64,000 nt of DNA from Nemertoderma westbladi (taxonomy: Eukaryota > Xenacoelomorpha > Nemertodermatida > Nemertodermatidae): assembly GCA_032718475.1 (NCBI GenBank), contig JAUCBJ010001875.1, positions 1-64,000 on the forward strand, read 5' to 3'. Shown here piece after piece: positions 35,030 through 49,600 of the stretch. The stretch's first letter is position 1. Every line of letters starts with the position of its first letter. Position numbers and translations under genes: made by a program. Under the pieces are notes generated by a model. The model was given only the letters and a program-made list of their open reading frames with translations. It was not told where the DNA came from and searched no databases.

Positions 35030-38000
35030 AGAGTAGGCCTACCTGTACGTACAACATGTATCAATCCAGAGTAGGCCTATCTGTAAGTACAACATGTATC
35101 AATCCAGAGTAGGCCTATCTGTAAGTACAACACATATCAATCCAGAGTAGGCCTATCTGTAAGTACAACATGTATCAATCCAGAGTAGGCCTATCTGTAA
35201 GTACAACACGTATCAATCCAGAGTAGGCCTACCTGTAAGTACAACATGTATCAATCCAGAGTAGGCCTATCTGTAAGTACAACACATATCAATCCAGAGT
35301 AGGCCTACCTGTAAGTACAACATGTATCAATCCAGAGTAGGCCTATCTGTAAGTACAGCATGTATCAATCCAGAGTAGGCCTACCTGTAAGTACAACATG
35401 TATCAATCCAGAGTAGGCTTATCTGTAAGTACAACATGTATCAATCCAGAGTAGGCCTACCTGTACGTACAACATGTATCAATCCAGAGTAGGCCTATCT
35501 GTAAGTACAACATGTATTAATCCAGAGTAGGCCTATCTGTAAGTACAACACATATCAATCCAGAGTAGACCTATCTGTAAGTACAACACATATCAATCCA
35601 GAGTAGGCCTATCTGTACGTACAACATGTATCAATCCAGAGTAGACCTATCTGTAAGTACAACATGTATCAATCCAAAGTAGGCCTATCTGTAAGTACAA
35701 CATGTATCAATCCAGAGTAGACCTACCTGTAAGTACAACATGTATCAATCCAGAGTAGACCTATCTGTAAGTACAACATGTATCAATCCAGAGTAGGCCT
35801 ATCTGTAAGTACAACATGTATCAATCCAGAGTAGGCCTATCTGTAAGTACAGCATGTATCAATCCAGAGTAGGCCTACCTGTAAGTACAACATGTATCAA
35901 TACAGAGTAGGCCTACCTGTAAGTACAACATGTATCAATCCAGAGTAGGCCTATCTGTAAGTACAGCATGTATCAATCCAGAGTAGGCCTACCTGTAAGT
36001 ACAACATGTATCAATCCAGAGTAGGCCTATCTGTAAGTACAACATGTATCAATCCAGAGTAGGCCTACCTGTACGTACAACATGTATCAATCCAGAGTAG
36101 GCCTATCTGTAAGTACAACATGTATCAATCCAGAGTAGGCCTACCTGTACGTACAACATGTATCAATCCAGAGTAGGCCTACCTGTAAGTACAACATGTA
36201 TCAATCCAGAGTAGGCTTATCTGTAAGTACAACATGTATCAATCCAGAGTAGGCCTACCTGTACGTACAACATGTATCAATCCAGAGTAGGCCTATCTGT
36301 AAGTACAACATGTATCAATCCAGAGTAGGCCTACCTGTACGTACAACATGTATCAATCCAGAGTAGGCCTATCTGTAAGTACAACATGTATCAATCCAGA
36401 GTAGGCCTATCTGTAAGTACAACATGTATCAATCCAGAGTAGGCCTACCTGTAAGTACAACATGTATCAATCCAGAGTAGGCCTATCTGTAAGTACAACA
36501 TGTATCAATCCAAAGTAGGCCTACCTGTAAGTACAACATGTATCAATCCAGAGTAGGCCTATCTGTAAGTACAACACATATCAATCCAGAGTAGGCCTAC
36601 CTGTAAGTACAACATGTATCAATCCAGAGTAGGCCTATCTGTAAGTACAGCATGTATCAATCCAGAGTAGGCCTACCTGTAAGTACAACATGTATCAATC
36701 CAGAGTAGGCTTATCTGTAAGTACAACATGTATCAATCCAGAGTAGGCCTACCTGTACGTACAACATGTATCAATCCAGAGTAGGCCTATCTGTAAGTAC
36801 AACATGTATTAATCCAGAGTAGGCCTATCTGTAAGTACAACACATATCAATCCAGAGTAGACCTATCTGTAAGTACAACACATATCAATCCAGAGTAGGC
36901 CTATCTGTACGTACAACATGTATCAATCCAGAGTAGACCTATCTGTAAGTACAACATGTATCAATCCAGAGTAGGCCTATCTGTAAGTACAACATGTATC
37001 AATCCAGAGTAGACCTACCTGTACGTACAACATGTATCAATCCAGAGTAGGCCTATCTGTAAGTACAACATGTATTAATCCAGAGTAGGCCTATCTGTAA
37101 GTACAACATGTATCAATCCAGAGTAGGCCTACCTGTAAGTACAACATGTATCAATCCAGAGTAGGCCTATCTGTAAGTACAACATGTATCAATCCAGAGT
37201 AGACCTACCTGTACGTACAACATGTATCAATCCAGAGTAGGCCTATCTGTAAGTACAACATGTATTAATCCAGAGTAGGCCTACCTGTAAGTACAACATG
37301 TATCAATCCAGAGTAGGCCTACCTGTAAGTACAACATGTATCAATCCAGAGTAGACCTATCTGTAAGTACAACATGTATCAATCCAGAGTAGACCTACCT
37401 GTACGTACAACATGTATCAATCCAGAGTAGGCCTATCTGTAAGTACAACATGTATCAATCCAGAGTAGACCTACCTGTACGTACAACATGTATCAATCCA
37501 GAGTAGGCCTATCTGTAAGTACAACATGTATTAATCCAGAGTAGGCCTATCTGTAAGTACAACATGTATCAATCCAGAGTAGGCCTACCTGTAAGTACAA
37601 CATGTATCAATCCAGAGTAGACCTATCTGTAAGTACAACATGTATCAATCCAGAGTAGGCCTACCTGTACGTACAACATGTATCAATCCAGAGTAGGCCT
37701 ATCTGTAAGTACAACATGTATTAATCCAGAGTAGGCCTATCTGTAAGTACAACATGTATCAATCCAGAGTAGGCCTACCTGTACGTACAACATGTATCAA
37801 TCCAGAGTAGACCAACCTGTAAGTACAACATGTATCAATACAGAGTAGACCTATCTGTAAGTACAACATGTATCAATCCAGAGTAGGCCTACCTGTACGT
37901 ACAACATGTATCAATCCAGAGTAGACCAACCTGTAAGTACAACATGTATCAATACAGAGTAGACCTATCTGTAAGTACAACATGTATTAATCCAGAGTAG

Positions 38001-39168
38001 GCCTATCTGTAAGTACAACATGTATCAATCCAGAGTAGGCCTACCTGTACGTACAACATGTATCAATACAGAGTAGGCCTATCTGTAAGTACAACATGTA
38101 TCAATCCAGAGTAGGCCTACCTGTACGTACAACATGTATCAATCCAGAGTAGGCCTACCTGTACGTACAACATGTATCAATCCAGAGTAGGCCTACCTGT
38201 AAGTACAACATGTATCAATCCAGAGTAGGCCTACCTGTACGTACAACATGTATCAATCCAGAGTAGACCTATCTGTAAGTACAACATGTATCAATCCAGA
38301 GTAGGCCTACCTGTACGTACAACATGTATCAATCCAGAGTAGGCCTACCTGTACGTACAACATGTATCAATCCAGAGTAGGCCTACCTGTAAGTACAACA
38401 TGTATCAATCCAGAGTAGGCCTACCTGTACGTACAACATGTATCAATCCAGAGTAGACCTATCTGTAAGTACAACATGTATCAATCCAGAGTAGGCCTAC
38501 CTGTACGTACAACATGTATCAATCCAGAGTAGACCAACCTGTAAGTACAACATGTATCAATACAGAGTAGACCTATCTGTAAGTACAACATGTATCAATC
38601 CAGAGTAGGCCTACCTGTACGTACAACATGTATCAATCCAGAGTAGACCAACCTGTAAGTACAACATGTATCAATACAGAGTAGACCTATCTGTAAGTAC
38701 AACATGTATTAATCCAGAGTAGGCCTATCTGTAAGTACAACATGTATCAATCCAGAGTAGGCCTACCTGTACGTACAACATGTATCAATACAGAGTAGGC
38801 CTATCTGTAAGTACAACATGTATCAATCCAGAGTAGGCCTACCTGTACGTACAACATGTATCAATCCAGAGTAGGCCTACCTGTACGTACAACATGTATC
38901 AATCCAGAGTAGGCCTACCTGTAAGTACAACATGTATCAATCCAGAGTAGGCCTACCTGTACGTACAACATGTATCAATCCAGAGTAGACCTATCTGTAA
39001 GTACAACATGTATCAATCCAGAGTAGGTCTATCTGTAAGTACAACACATATCAATCCAGAGTAGACCTATCTGTAAGTACAACATGTATCAATCCAGAGT
39101 AGACCTACCTGTACGTACAACATGTATCAATCCAGAGTAGGCCTATCTGTAAGTACAACATGTATCAA
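35030..39168 (+). repeat. Large array duplication, copy 2 (4.1 kb)
   Basis: Second copy of the block at 28950-34418. Shared markers include the TAGGTCT-ACACATA pair (34271 and 39021) and the doublets of GACCAACC units (33784/33898 and 38534/38648). It lacks the 30-monomer block and the two single-base insertions of copy 1. Confidence 0.85.
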
Positions 39169-40679
39169 TCCAGAGTAGACCTACCTGTACGTACAACATG
39201 TATCAATCCAGAGTAGGCCTATCTGTAAGTACAACATGTATTAATCCAGAGTAGGCCTATCTGTAAGTACAACATGTATCAATCCAGAGTAGGCCTACCT
39301 GTAAGTACAACATGTATCAATCCAGAGTAGACCTATCTGTAAGTACAACATGTATCAATCCAGAGTAGGCCTACCTGTACGTACAACATGTATCAATCCA
39401 GAGTAGGCCTATCTGTAAGTACAACATGTATTAATCCAGAGTAGGCCTATCTGTAAGTACAACATGTATCAATCCAGAGTAGACCTACCTGTACGTACAA
39501 CATGTATCAATCCAGAGTAGACCTATCTGTAAGTACAACACATATCAATCCAGAGTAGGCCTATCTGTAAGTACAACATGTATCAATCCAGAGTAGACCT
39601 ACCTGTACGTACAACATGTATCAATCCAGAGTAGGCCTATCTGTAAGTACAACATGTATTAATCCAGAGTAGGCCTACCTGTAAGTACAACATGTATCAA
39701 TCCAGAGTAGGCCTACCTGTAAGTACAACATGTATCAATCCAGAGTAGACCTATCTGTAAGTACAACATGTATCAATCCAGAGTAGACCTACCTGTACGT
39801 ACAACATGTATCAATCCAGAGTAGGCCTATCTGTAAGTACAACATGTATCAATCCAGAGTAGGCCTATCTGTAAGTACAACATGTATCAATCCAGAGTAG
39901 GCCTATCTGTAAGTACAACATGTATCAATCCAGAGTAGACCTACCTGTACGTACAACATGTATCAATCCAGAGTAAGCCTATCTGTAAGTACAACATGTA
40001 TTAATCCAGAGTAGGCCTATCTGTAAGTACAACATGTATCAATCCAGAGTAGGCCTACCTGTAAGTACAACATGTATCAATCCAGAGTAGACCTATCTGT
40101 AAGTACAACATGTATCAATCCAGAGTAGGCCTACCTGTACGTACAACATGTATCAATCCAGAGTAGGCCTATCTGTAAGTACAACATGTATTAATCCAGA
40201 GTAGGCCTATCTGTAAGTACAACATGTATCAATCCAGAGTAGGCCTACCTGTAAGTACAACATGTATCAATCCAGAGTAGACCTATCTGTAAGTACAACA
40301 CATATCAATCCAGAGTAGGCCTATCTGTAAGTACAACATGTATCAATCCAGAGTAGGCCTACCTGTACGTACAACATGTATCAATCCAGAGTAGGCCAAT
40401 CTGTAAGTACAACATGTATTAATCCAGAGTAGGCCTATCTGTAAGTACAACATGTATCAATCCAGAGTAGGCCTATCTGTAAGTACAACATGTATCAATC
40501 CAGAGTAGGCCTATCTGTAAGTACAACATGTATCAATCCAGAGTAGGCCTATCTGTAAGTACAACATTTATCAATCCAGAGTAGGCCTACCTGTAAGTAC
40601 AGCATGTATCAATCCAGAGTAGGCCTATCTGTAAGTACAACATGTATCAATCCAGAGTAGACCTATCTGTAAGTACAAC

Positions 40680-43650
40680 ATGTATCAATCCAAAGTAGGC
40701 CTATTTATAAGTACAACATGTATCAATCCAAAGTAGGCCTATTTATAAGTACAACATTTATCAATCCAGAGTAGGCCTACCTGTAAGTACAGCAGGTATC
40801 AATCCAGAGTAGGCCTATCTGTAAGTACAACATGTACCAATCCAGAGTAGACCTACCTGTAAGTACAACATGTATCAATCCAGAGTAGGCCTATCTGTAA
40901 GTACAACATGTATCAATACAGAGTAGGCCTACCTGTAAGTACAACATGTATCAATCCAGAATAGGCCTATCTGTAAGTACAACATGTATCAATCCAGAGT
41001 AGGCCTACCTGTAAGTACAACATGTATCAATACAGAGTAGGCCTACCTGTAAGTACAACATGTATCAATCCAGAGTAGGCCTATCTGTAAGTACAACATG
41101 TATCAATCTAGAGAAGGCCTACCTGTAAGTACAACATGTATCAATACAGAGTAGGCCTACCTGTAAGTACAACATGTATCAATACAGAGTAGGCCTACCT
41201 GTAAGTACAACATGTATCAATACAGAGTAGGCCTATCTGTAAGTACAACATGTATCAATCCAGAGTAGGCCTATCTGTAAGTACAACATGTATCAATCCA
41301 GAGTAGGCCTATCTGTAAGTACAACATGTATCAATCCAGAGTAGACCTACCTGTAAGTACAACATGTATCAATCCAGAGTAGGCCTATCTGTAAGACAAC
41401 ATGTATCAATCCAGAGTAGGCCTATCTGTAAGTACAACATTTATCAATCCAGAGTAGGCCTACCTGTAAGTACAGTATGTATCAATCCAGAGTAGGCCTA
41501 CCTGTAAGTACAACATGTATCAATCCAGAGTAGGCCTATCTGTAAGTACAACATGTATCAATCCAGAGTAGGCCTATCTGTAAGTACAACATGTATCAAT
41601 CCAGAGTAGGCCTACCTGTAAGTACAACATGTATCCATCCAGAGTAGGCCTATCTGTAAGTACAACATGTATCAATCCAGAGCAGGCCTATCTGTAAGTA
41701 CAACATGTATCAATCCATAGTAGGCCTATCTGTAAGTACAACATGTATCAATCCAGAGTAGGCCTATCTGTAAGTACAACATGTATCAATCCAGAGTAGG
41801 CCTACCTGTAAGTACAGCATGTATCAATCCAGAGTAGGCCTATCTGTAAGTACAACATGTATCAATCCAGAGTAGGCCTATCTGTAAGTACAACATGTAT
41901 CAATCCAGAATAGGCCTATCTGTAAGTACAACATGTATCAATCTAGAGTAGGCCTATCTGTAAGTACAACATGTATCAATCCAGAATAGGCCTATCTGTA
42001 AGTACAACATGTATCAATCCAGAGTAGGCCTATCTATAAGTACAACATGTATCAATCCAGAATAGGCCTATCTGTAAGTACAACATGTATCAATCCAGAG
42101 TAGGCCTACCTGTAGCTGTAAGTACAACATGTATCAATCCAGAGTAGGCCTATCTGTAAGTACAACATGTATCAATCCAGAGTATGCCTACCTGTAAGGA
42201 CAACATGTATCAATACAGAGTAGGCCTACCTGTAAGTACAACATGTATCAATCCAGAGTAGGCCTATCTGTAAGTACAACATGTATCAATCCAGAGTAGG
42301 CCTTTCTGTAAGTACAACATGTATCAATCCAGAGTAGGCCTATCTGTAAGTACAACATGTATCAATCCAGAGTAGGCCTACCTGTAAGTACAACATGTAT
42401 CAATCCAGAGTAGGCCTATCTGTAAGTACAACATGTATCAATCCAGAGTAGGCCTATCTGTAAGTACAACATGTATCAATCCAGAGTAGGCCTATCTGTA
42501 AGTACAACATGTATCAATACAGAGTAGGCCTACCTGTAATTACAGCATGTATCAATCCAGAGTAGGCCTATCTGTAAGTACAACATGTATCAATACAGAG
42601 TAGACCTACCTGTAAGTACAACATGTATCAATACAGAGTAAGCCTACCTGTAAGTACAACATGTATCAATACAGAGTAGGCCTATCTGTAAGTACAACAT
42701 GTATCAATCCAGAGTAGGCCTACCTGTAAGTACAACATGTATCAATCCAGAGTAGGCCTATCTGTAAGTACAACATGTATCAATCCAGAGTAGGCCTATC
42801 TGTAAGTACAACAAGTATCAATCCAGAGTAGGCCTATCTGTAAGTACAACATGTATCAATCCAGAGTAGGCCTACCTGTAAGTACAACATGTATCAATCC
42901 AGAGTAGGCCTATCTGTAAGTACAACATGTATCAATCCAGAGTAGGCCTACCTGTATGTACAACATGTATCAATCCAGAGTAGGCCTACCTGTAAGTACA
43001 ACATGTATCAATCCAGAGTAGGCCTATCTGTAAGTACAACATGTATCAATCCAGAGTAGGCCTAGCTGTAAGTATAACATGTATCAATCCAGAGTAGGCC
43101 TATCTGTAAGTACAACATGTATCAATCCTGAATAGGCCTATCTGTAAGTACAATATGTATCAATCCAGAGTAGGCCTACCTGTAGCTGTAAGTACAACAT
43201 GTATCAATCCAGAGTAGGCCTATCTGTAAGTACAACATGTATCAATCTAGAGAAGGCCTACCTGTAAGTACAACATGTATCAATACAGAGTAGGCCTACC
43301 TGTAAGTACAACATGTATCAATCCAGAGTAGGCCTATCTGTAAGTACAACATGTATCAATCCAGAGTAGGCCTATCTGTAAGTACAACATGTAGAAATCC
43401 AGAGTAGGCCTACCTGTAAGTACAACATGTATCCATCCAGAGTAGGCCTATCTGTAAGTACAACATGTATCAATCCAGAGCAGGCCTATCTGTAAGTACA
43501 ACATGTATCAATCCATAGTAGGCCTATCTGTAAGTACAACATGTATCAATCCAGAGTAGGCCTATCTGTAAGTACAACATGTATCAATCCAGAGTAGGCC
43601 TACCTGTAAGTACAGCATGTATCAATCCAGAGTAGGCCTATCTGTAAGTA
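40680..43650 (+). repeat. Degenerate sub-region of the array
   Basis: Private substitutions are denser here than anywhere else: CTATTTATAAG (40700, 40739), GTACCAATCC, TAGAGAAGG, AGCAGG, CCATAG (about 41715 and 43513), CCTTTCTG, TGTAGAAATCC, one unit lacking a base (GTAAGACAAC near 41393). Two AGCTGT insertions 28 monomers apart and the paired CCATAG show that even this part duplicated internally. Confidence 0.8.
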
Positions 43651-46600
43651 CAACATGTATCAATCCAGAGTAGGCCTACCTGTAAGTACAACATGTATCA
43701 ATCCAGAGTAGGCCTATCTGTAAGTACAACATGTATCAATCCAGAGTAGGCCTACCTGTAAGTACAACATGTATCAATCCAGAGTAGGCCTATCTGTAAG
43801 TACAACATGTATCAATCCAGAGTAGGCCTACCTGTAAGTACAACATGTATCAATCCAGAGTAGGCCTATCTGTAAGTACAACATGTATCAATCCAGAGTA
43901 GGCCTACCTGTAAGTACAACATGTATCAATCCAGAGTAGGCCTATCTGTAAGTACAACATGTATCAATCCAGAGTAGGCCTATCTGTAAGTACAACATGT
44001 ATCAATCCAGAGTAGGCCTATCTGTAAGTACAACATGTATCAATCCAGAGTAGGCCTACCTGTAAGTACAACATGTATCAATCCAGAGTAGGCCTATCTG
44101 TAAGTACAACATGTATCAATCCAGAGTAGGCCTACCTGTAAGTACAACATGTATCAATCCAGAGTAGGCCTATCTGTAAGTACAACATGTATCAATCCAG
44201 AGTAGGCCTATCTGTAAGTACAACATGTATCAATCCAGAGTAGGCCTATCTGTAAGTACAACATGTATCAATCCAGAGTAGGCCTATCTGTAAGTACAAC
44301 ATGTATCAATCCAGAGTAGGCCTATCTGTAAGTACAACATGTATCAATCCAGAGTAGGCCTACCTGTAAGTACAACATGTATCAATCCAGAGTAGGCCTA
44401 TCTGTAAGTACAACATGTATCAATCCAGAGTAGGCCTATCTGTAAGTACAACATGTATCAATCCAGAGTAGACCTACCTGTAAGTACAACATGTATCAAT
44501 CCAGAGTAGGCCTATCTGTAAGTACAACATGTATCAATCCAGAGTAGGCCTACCTGTAAGTACAACATGTATCAATCCAGAGTAGGCCTACCTGTAAGTA
44601 CAACATGTATCAATCCAGAGTAGGCCTATCTGTAAGTACAACATGTATCAATCCAGAGTAGACCTATCTGTAAGTACAACATGTATCAATCCAGAGTAGG
44701 CCTATCTGTAAGTACAACATGTATCAATCCAGAGTAGGCCTATCTGTAAGTACAACATGTATCAATCCAGAGTAGGCCTACCTGTAAGTACAACATGTAT
44801 CAATCCAGAGTAGGCCTATCTGTAAGTACAACATGTATCAATCCAGAGTAGGCCTATCTGTAAGTACAACATGTATCAATCCAGAGTAGGCCTATCTGTA
44901 AGTACAACATGTATCAATCCAGAGTAGACCTATCTGTAAGTACAACATGTATCAATCCAGAGTAGGCCTATCTGTAAGTACAACATGTATCAATCCAGAG
45001 TAGGCCTATCTGTAAGTACAACATGTATCAATCCAGAGTAGGCCTATCTGTAAGTACAACATGTATCAATCCAGAGTAGGCCTATCTGTAAGTACAACAT
45101 GTATCAATCCAGAGTAGGCCTATCTGTAAGTACAACATGTATCAATCCAGAGTAGGCCTACCTGTAAGTACAACATGTATCAATCCAGAGTAGGCCTATC
45201 TGTAAGTACAACATGTATCAATCCAGAGTAGGCCTATCTGTAAGTACAACATGTATCAATCCAGAGTAGGCCTATCTGTAAGTACAACATGTATCAATCC
45301 AGAGTAGGCCTATCTGTAAGTACAACATGTATCAATCCAGAGTAGGCCTACCTGTAAGTACAACATGTATCAATCCAGAGTAGGCCTATCTGTAAGTACA
45401 ACATGTATCAATCCAGAGTAGGCCTATCTGTAAGTACAACATGTATCAATCCAGAGTAGGCCTATCTGTAAGTACAACATGTATCAATCCAGAGTAGGCC
45501 TATCTGTAAGTACAACATGTATCAATCCAGAGTAGGCCTATCTGTAAGTACAACATGTATCAATCCAGAGTAGGCCTATCTGTAAGTACAACATGTATCA
45601 ATCCAGAGTAGGCCTATCTGTAAGTACAACATGTATCAATCCAGAGTAGGCCTATCTGTAAGTACAACATGTATCAATCCAGAGTAGGCCTATCTGTAAG
45701 TACAACATGTATCAATCCAGAGTAGGCCTATCTGTAAGTACAACATGTATCAATCCAGAGTAGGCCTATCTGTAAGTACAACATGTATCAATCCAGAGTA
45801 GGCCTATCTGTAAGTACAACATGTATCAATCCAGAGTAGGCCTATCTGTAAGTACAACATGTATCAATCCAGAGTAGGCCTATCTGTAAGTACAACATGT
45901 ATCAATCCAGAGTAGGCCTATCTGTAAGTACAACATGTATCAATCCAGAGTAGGCCTATCTGTAAGTACAACATGTATCAATCCAGAGTAGGCCTATCTG
46001 TAAGTACAACATGTATCAATCCAGAGTAGGCCTATCTGTAAGTACAACATGTATCAATCCAGAGTAGACCTATCTGTAAGTACAACATGTATCAATCCAG
46101 AGTAGACCTATCTGTAAGTACAACATGTATCAATCCAGAGTAGGCCTATCTGTAAGTACAACATGTATCAATCCAGAGTAGGCCTATCTGTAAGTACAAC
46201 ATGTATCAATCCAGAGTAGGCCTATCTGTAAGTACAACATGTATCAATCCAGAGTAGGCCTATCTGTAAGTACAACATGTATCAATCCAGAGTAGACCTA
46301 TCTGTAAGTACAACATGTATCAATCCAGAGTAGACCTATCTGTAAGTACAACATGTATCAATCCAGAGTAGGCCTACCTGTAAGTACAACATGTATCAAT
46401 CCAGAGTAGGCCTATCTGTAAGTACAACATGTATCAATCCAGAGTAGACCTATCTGTAAGTACAACATGTATCAATCCAGAGTAGGCCTATCTGTAAGTA
46501 CAACATGTATCAATCCAGAGTAGGCCTATCTGTAAGTACAACATGTATCAATCCAGAGTAGGCCTATCTGTAAGTACAACATGTATCAATCCAGAGTAGG

Positions 46601-49600
46601 CCTATCTGTAAGTACAACATGTATCAATCCAGAGTAGGCCTATCTGTAAGTACAACATGTATCAATCCAGAGTAGGCCTATCTGTAAGTACAACATGTAT
46701 CAATCCAGAGTAGGCCTATCTGTAAGTACAACATGTATCAATCCAGAGTAGACCTATCTGTAAGTACAACATGTATCAATCCAGAGTAGGCCTATCTGTA
46801 AGTACAACATGTATCAATCCAGAGTAGGCCTACCTGTAAGTACAACATGTATCAATCCAGAGTAGGCCTATCTGTAAGTACAACATGTATCAATCCAGAG
46901 TAGACCTATCTGTAAGTACAACATGTATCAATCCAGAGTAGGCCTATCTGTAAGTACAACATGTATCAATCCAGAGTAGGCCTATCTGTAAGTACAACAT
47001 GTATCAATCCAGAGTAGGCCTATCTGTAAGTACAACATGTATCAATCCAGAGTAGACCTACCTGTAAGTACAACATGTATCAATCCAGAGTAGGCCTATC
47101 TGTAAGTACAACATGTATCAATCCAGAGTAGGCCTACCTGTAAGTACAACATGTATCAATCCAGAGTAGGCCTATCTGTAAGTACAACATGTATCAATCC
47201 AGAGTAGGCCTATCTGTAAGTACAACATGTATCAATCCAGAGTAGGCCTATCTGTAAGTACAACATGTATCAATCCAGAGTAGGCCTATCTGTAAGTACA
47301 ACATGTATCAATCCAGAGTAGGCCTATCTGTAAGTACAACATGTATCAATCCAGAGTAGGCCTATCTGTAAGTACAACATGTATCAATCCAGAGTAGGCC
47401 TATCTGTAAGTACAACATGTATCAATCCAGAGTAGGCCTATCTGTAAGTACAACATGTATCAATCCAGAGTAGGCCTATCTGTAAGTACAACATGTATCA
47501 ATCCAGAGTAGGCCTATCTGTAAGTACAACATGTATCAATCCAGAGTAGGCCTACCTGTAAGTACAACATGTATCAATCCAGAGTAGGCCTACCTGTAAG
47601 TACAACATGTATCAATCCAGAGTAGGCCTATCTGTAAGTACAACATGTATCAATCCAGAGTAGACCTATCTGTAAGTACAACATGTATCAATCCAGAGTA
47701 GGCCTATCTGTAAGTACAACATGTATCAATCCAGAGTAGGCCTACCTGTAAGTACAACATGTATCAATCCAGAGTAGGCCTATCTGTAAGTACAACATGT
47801 ATCAATCCAGAGTAGGCCTATCTGTAAGTACAACATGTATCAATCCAGAGTAGGCCTATCTGTAAGTACAACATGTATCAATCCAGAGTAGGCCTATCTG
47901 TAAGTACAACATGTATCAATCCAGAGTAGACCTATCTGTAAGTACAACATGTATCAATCCAGAGTAGGCCTACCTGTAAGTACAACATGTATCAATCCAG
48001 AGTAGGCCTACCTGTAAGTACAACATGTATCAATCCAGAGTAGGCCTATCTGTAAGTACAACATGTATCAATCCAGAGTAGACCTATCTGTAAGTACAAC
48101 ATGTATCAATCCAGAGTAGGCCTATCTGTAAGTACAACATGTATCAATCCAGAGTAGGCCTATCTGTAAGTACAACATGTATCAATCCAGAGTAGGCCTA
48201 CCTGTAAGTACAACATGTATCAATCCAGAGTAGGCCTATCTGTAAGTACAACATGTATCAATCCAGAGTAGGCCTATCTGTAAGTACAACATGTATCAAT
48301 CCAGAGTAGGCCTATCTGTAAGTACAACATGTATCAATCCAGAGTAGACCTATCTGTAAGTACAACATGTATCAATCCAGAGTAGGCCTATCTGTAAGTA
48401 CAACATGTATCAATCCAGAGTAGGCCTATCTGTAAGTACAACATGTATCAATCCAGAGTAGGCCTATCTGTAAGTACAACATGTATCAATCCAGAGTAGG
48501 CCTATCTGTAAGTACAACATGTATCAATCCAGAGTAGGCCTATCTGTAAGTACAACATGTATCAATCCAGAGTAGGCCTACCTGTAAGTACAACATGTAT
48601 CAATCCAGAGTAGGCCTATCTGTAAGTACAACATGTATCAATCCAGAGTAGGCCTATCTGTAAGTACAACATGTATCAATCCAGAGTAGGCCTATCTGTA
48701 AGTACAACATGTATCAATCCAGAGTAGGCCTATCTGTAAGTACAACATGTATCAATCCAGAGTAGGCCTACCTGTAAGTACAACATGTATCAATCCAGAG
48801 TAGGCCTATCTGTAAGTACAACATGTATCAATCCAGAGTAGGCCTATCTGTAAGTACAACATGTATCAATCCAGAGTAGGCCTATCTGTAAGTACAACAT
48901 GTATCAATCCAGAGTAGGCCTATCTGTAAGTACAACATGTATCAATCCAGAGTAGGCCTACCTGTAAGTACAACATGTATCAATCCAGAGTAGGCCTATC
49001 TGTAAGTACAACATGTATCAATCCAGAGTAGGCCTATCTGTAAGTACAACATGTATCAATCCAGAGTAGGCCTATCTGTAAGTACAACATGTATCAATCC
49101 AGAGTAGGCCTATCTGTAAGTACAACATGTATCAATCCAGAGTAGGCCTATCTGTAAGTACAACATGTATCAATCCAGAGTAGGCCTATCTGTAAGTACA
49201 ACATGTATCAATCCAGAGTAGGCCTATCTGTAAGTACAACATGTATCAATCCAGAGTAGGCCTACCTGTAAGTACAACATGTATCAATCCAGAGTAGGCC
49301 TATCTGTAAGTACAACATGTATCAATCCAGAGTAGGCCTATCTGTAAGTACAACATGTATCAATCCAGAGTAGGCCTATCTGTAAGTACAACATGTATCA
49401 ATCCAGAGTAGGCCTATCTGTAAGTACAACATGTATCAATCCAGAGTAGGCCTATCTGTAAGTACAACATGTATCAATCCAGAGTAGGCCTATCTGTAAG
49501 TACAACATGTATCAATCCAGAGTAGGCCTATCTGTAAGTACAACATGTATCAATCCAGAGTAGGCCTATCTGTAAGTACAACATGTATCAATCCAGAGTA

